The notes below the pieces were generated by a model that made no database searches, was not told the origin of the DNA, and saw nothing but the letters and a program-made list of their open reading frames with translations. Position numbers and translations under genes: made by a program. This document shows, piece by piece, positions 63,761 to 64,000 of a stretch of 64,000 bases of DNA. The stretch is taken from NCBI RefSeq assembly GCF_008831285.2, contig NC_045142.1:24241300-24305299 (forward strand). Direction: 5' to 3'. The first letter of the stretch is position 1. Every line of letters begins with the position of its first letter. The DNA comes from Nymphaea colorata (lineage: Eukaryota; Streptophyta; Magnoliopsida; Nymphaeales; Nymphaeaceae).

Positions 63761-64000
63761 CTACCCATGGTGTTGTAGGTCAAAATGCCAATATTATATT
63801 GAATTTCTGAACCTAAAAAGGCTTTTAAATTTATTTAATTCAAATTTCTATATGTTTTACTTAAAGCCCCCCCTTTTTTTACTAACTTGAGAAGCTCGAG
63901 AAGATTCCTTAATCATGTTAAACATAAAATTCATGTGCTTATGAATTTATAATAATCTATCTTTCTACAAAAATTCATGAGTGAATGATTCTGACTATCT

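Overview
The window is nuclear DNA of a flowering plant. The evidence is a DYW-class pentatricopeptide gene, two plant-type non-DNA-binding HLH genes, a Copia retrotransposon, GT-AG introns of about 0.1 to 2.2 kb, and long AT-rich spacers full of TA and CT microsatellites and small inverted-repeat elements. The lineage within angiosperms cannot be fixed from this sequence. Gene density is low: seven protein genes in 64 kb. Three of them only become visible when exons are joined across introns, because no single open frame holds the whole protein.

Layout. 1-1.9 kb is non-genic. 1888-5891 is a decayed Copia LTR element on the minus strand, with both LTRs, primer-binding site, polypurine tract and target duplication. 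7.27-9.25 kb (+) is an intronless DYW-type PPR gene. 12.47-12.96 kb (+) is a GC-rich EF-hand gene with a clear TATA box. 15.75-21.15 kb (-) is a six-exon gene for the GINS subunit SLD5. 23.05-23.94 kb (+) is a two-exon gene for a small tail-anchored-looking protein that I do not recognise. 33.16-33.67 kb (+) is an AIF/bHLH147-150-like HLH gene. 48.29-48.73 kb (+) is an UPBEAT1/PAR1-like HLH gene. 51.57-54.95 kb (+) is a five-exon gene for a PSMG4-like proteasome assembly chaperone. The rest is repeats and spacer, including a six-copy 116-bp tandem array at 58.6-59.3 kb.

The genes have unrelated housekeeping or regulatory jobs (organelle RNA editing, calcium sensing, DNA replication, proteasome assembly, HLH-type growth control) and do not form a pathway. 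I found no bacterial-style system, CRISPR array or gene cluster. The most interesting points are structural: a 73-bp tandem duplication that copies a splice donor in SLD5; an integrase-to-reverse-transcriptase deletion in the Copia element at a shared VDD-coding motif; a small inverted-repeat element ending about 28 bp before the TATA box of an HLH gene; and the tandem array, which resembles dispersed sequence 20 kb away. Exon joins were read by eye from splice consensus, reading phase and family similarity, with no transcript data.
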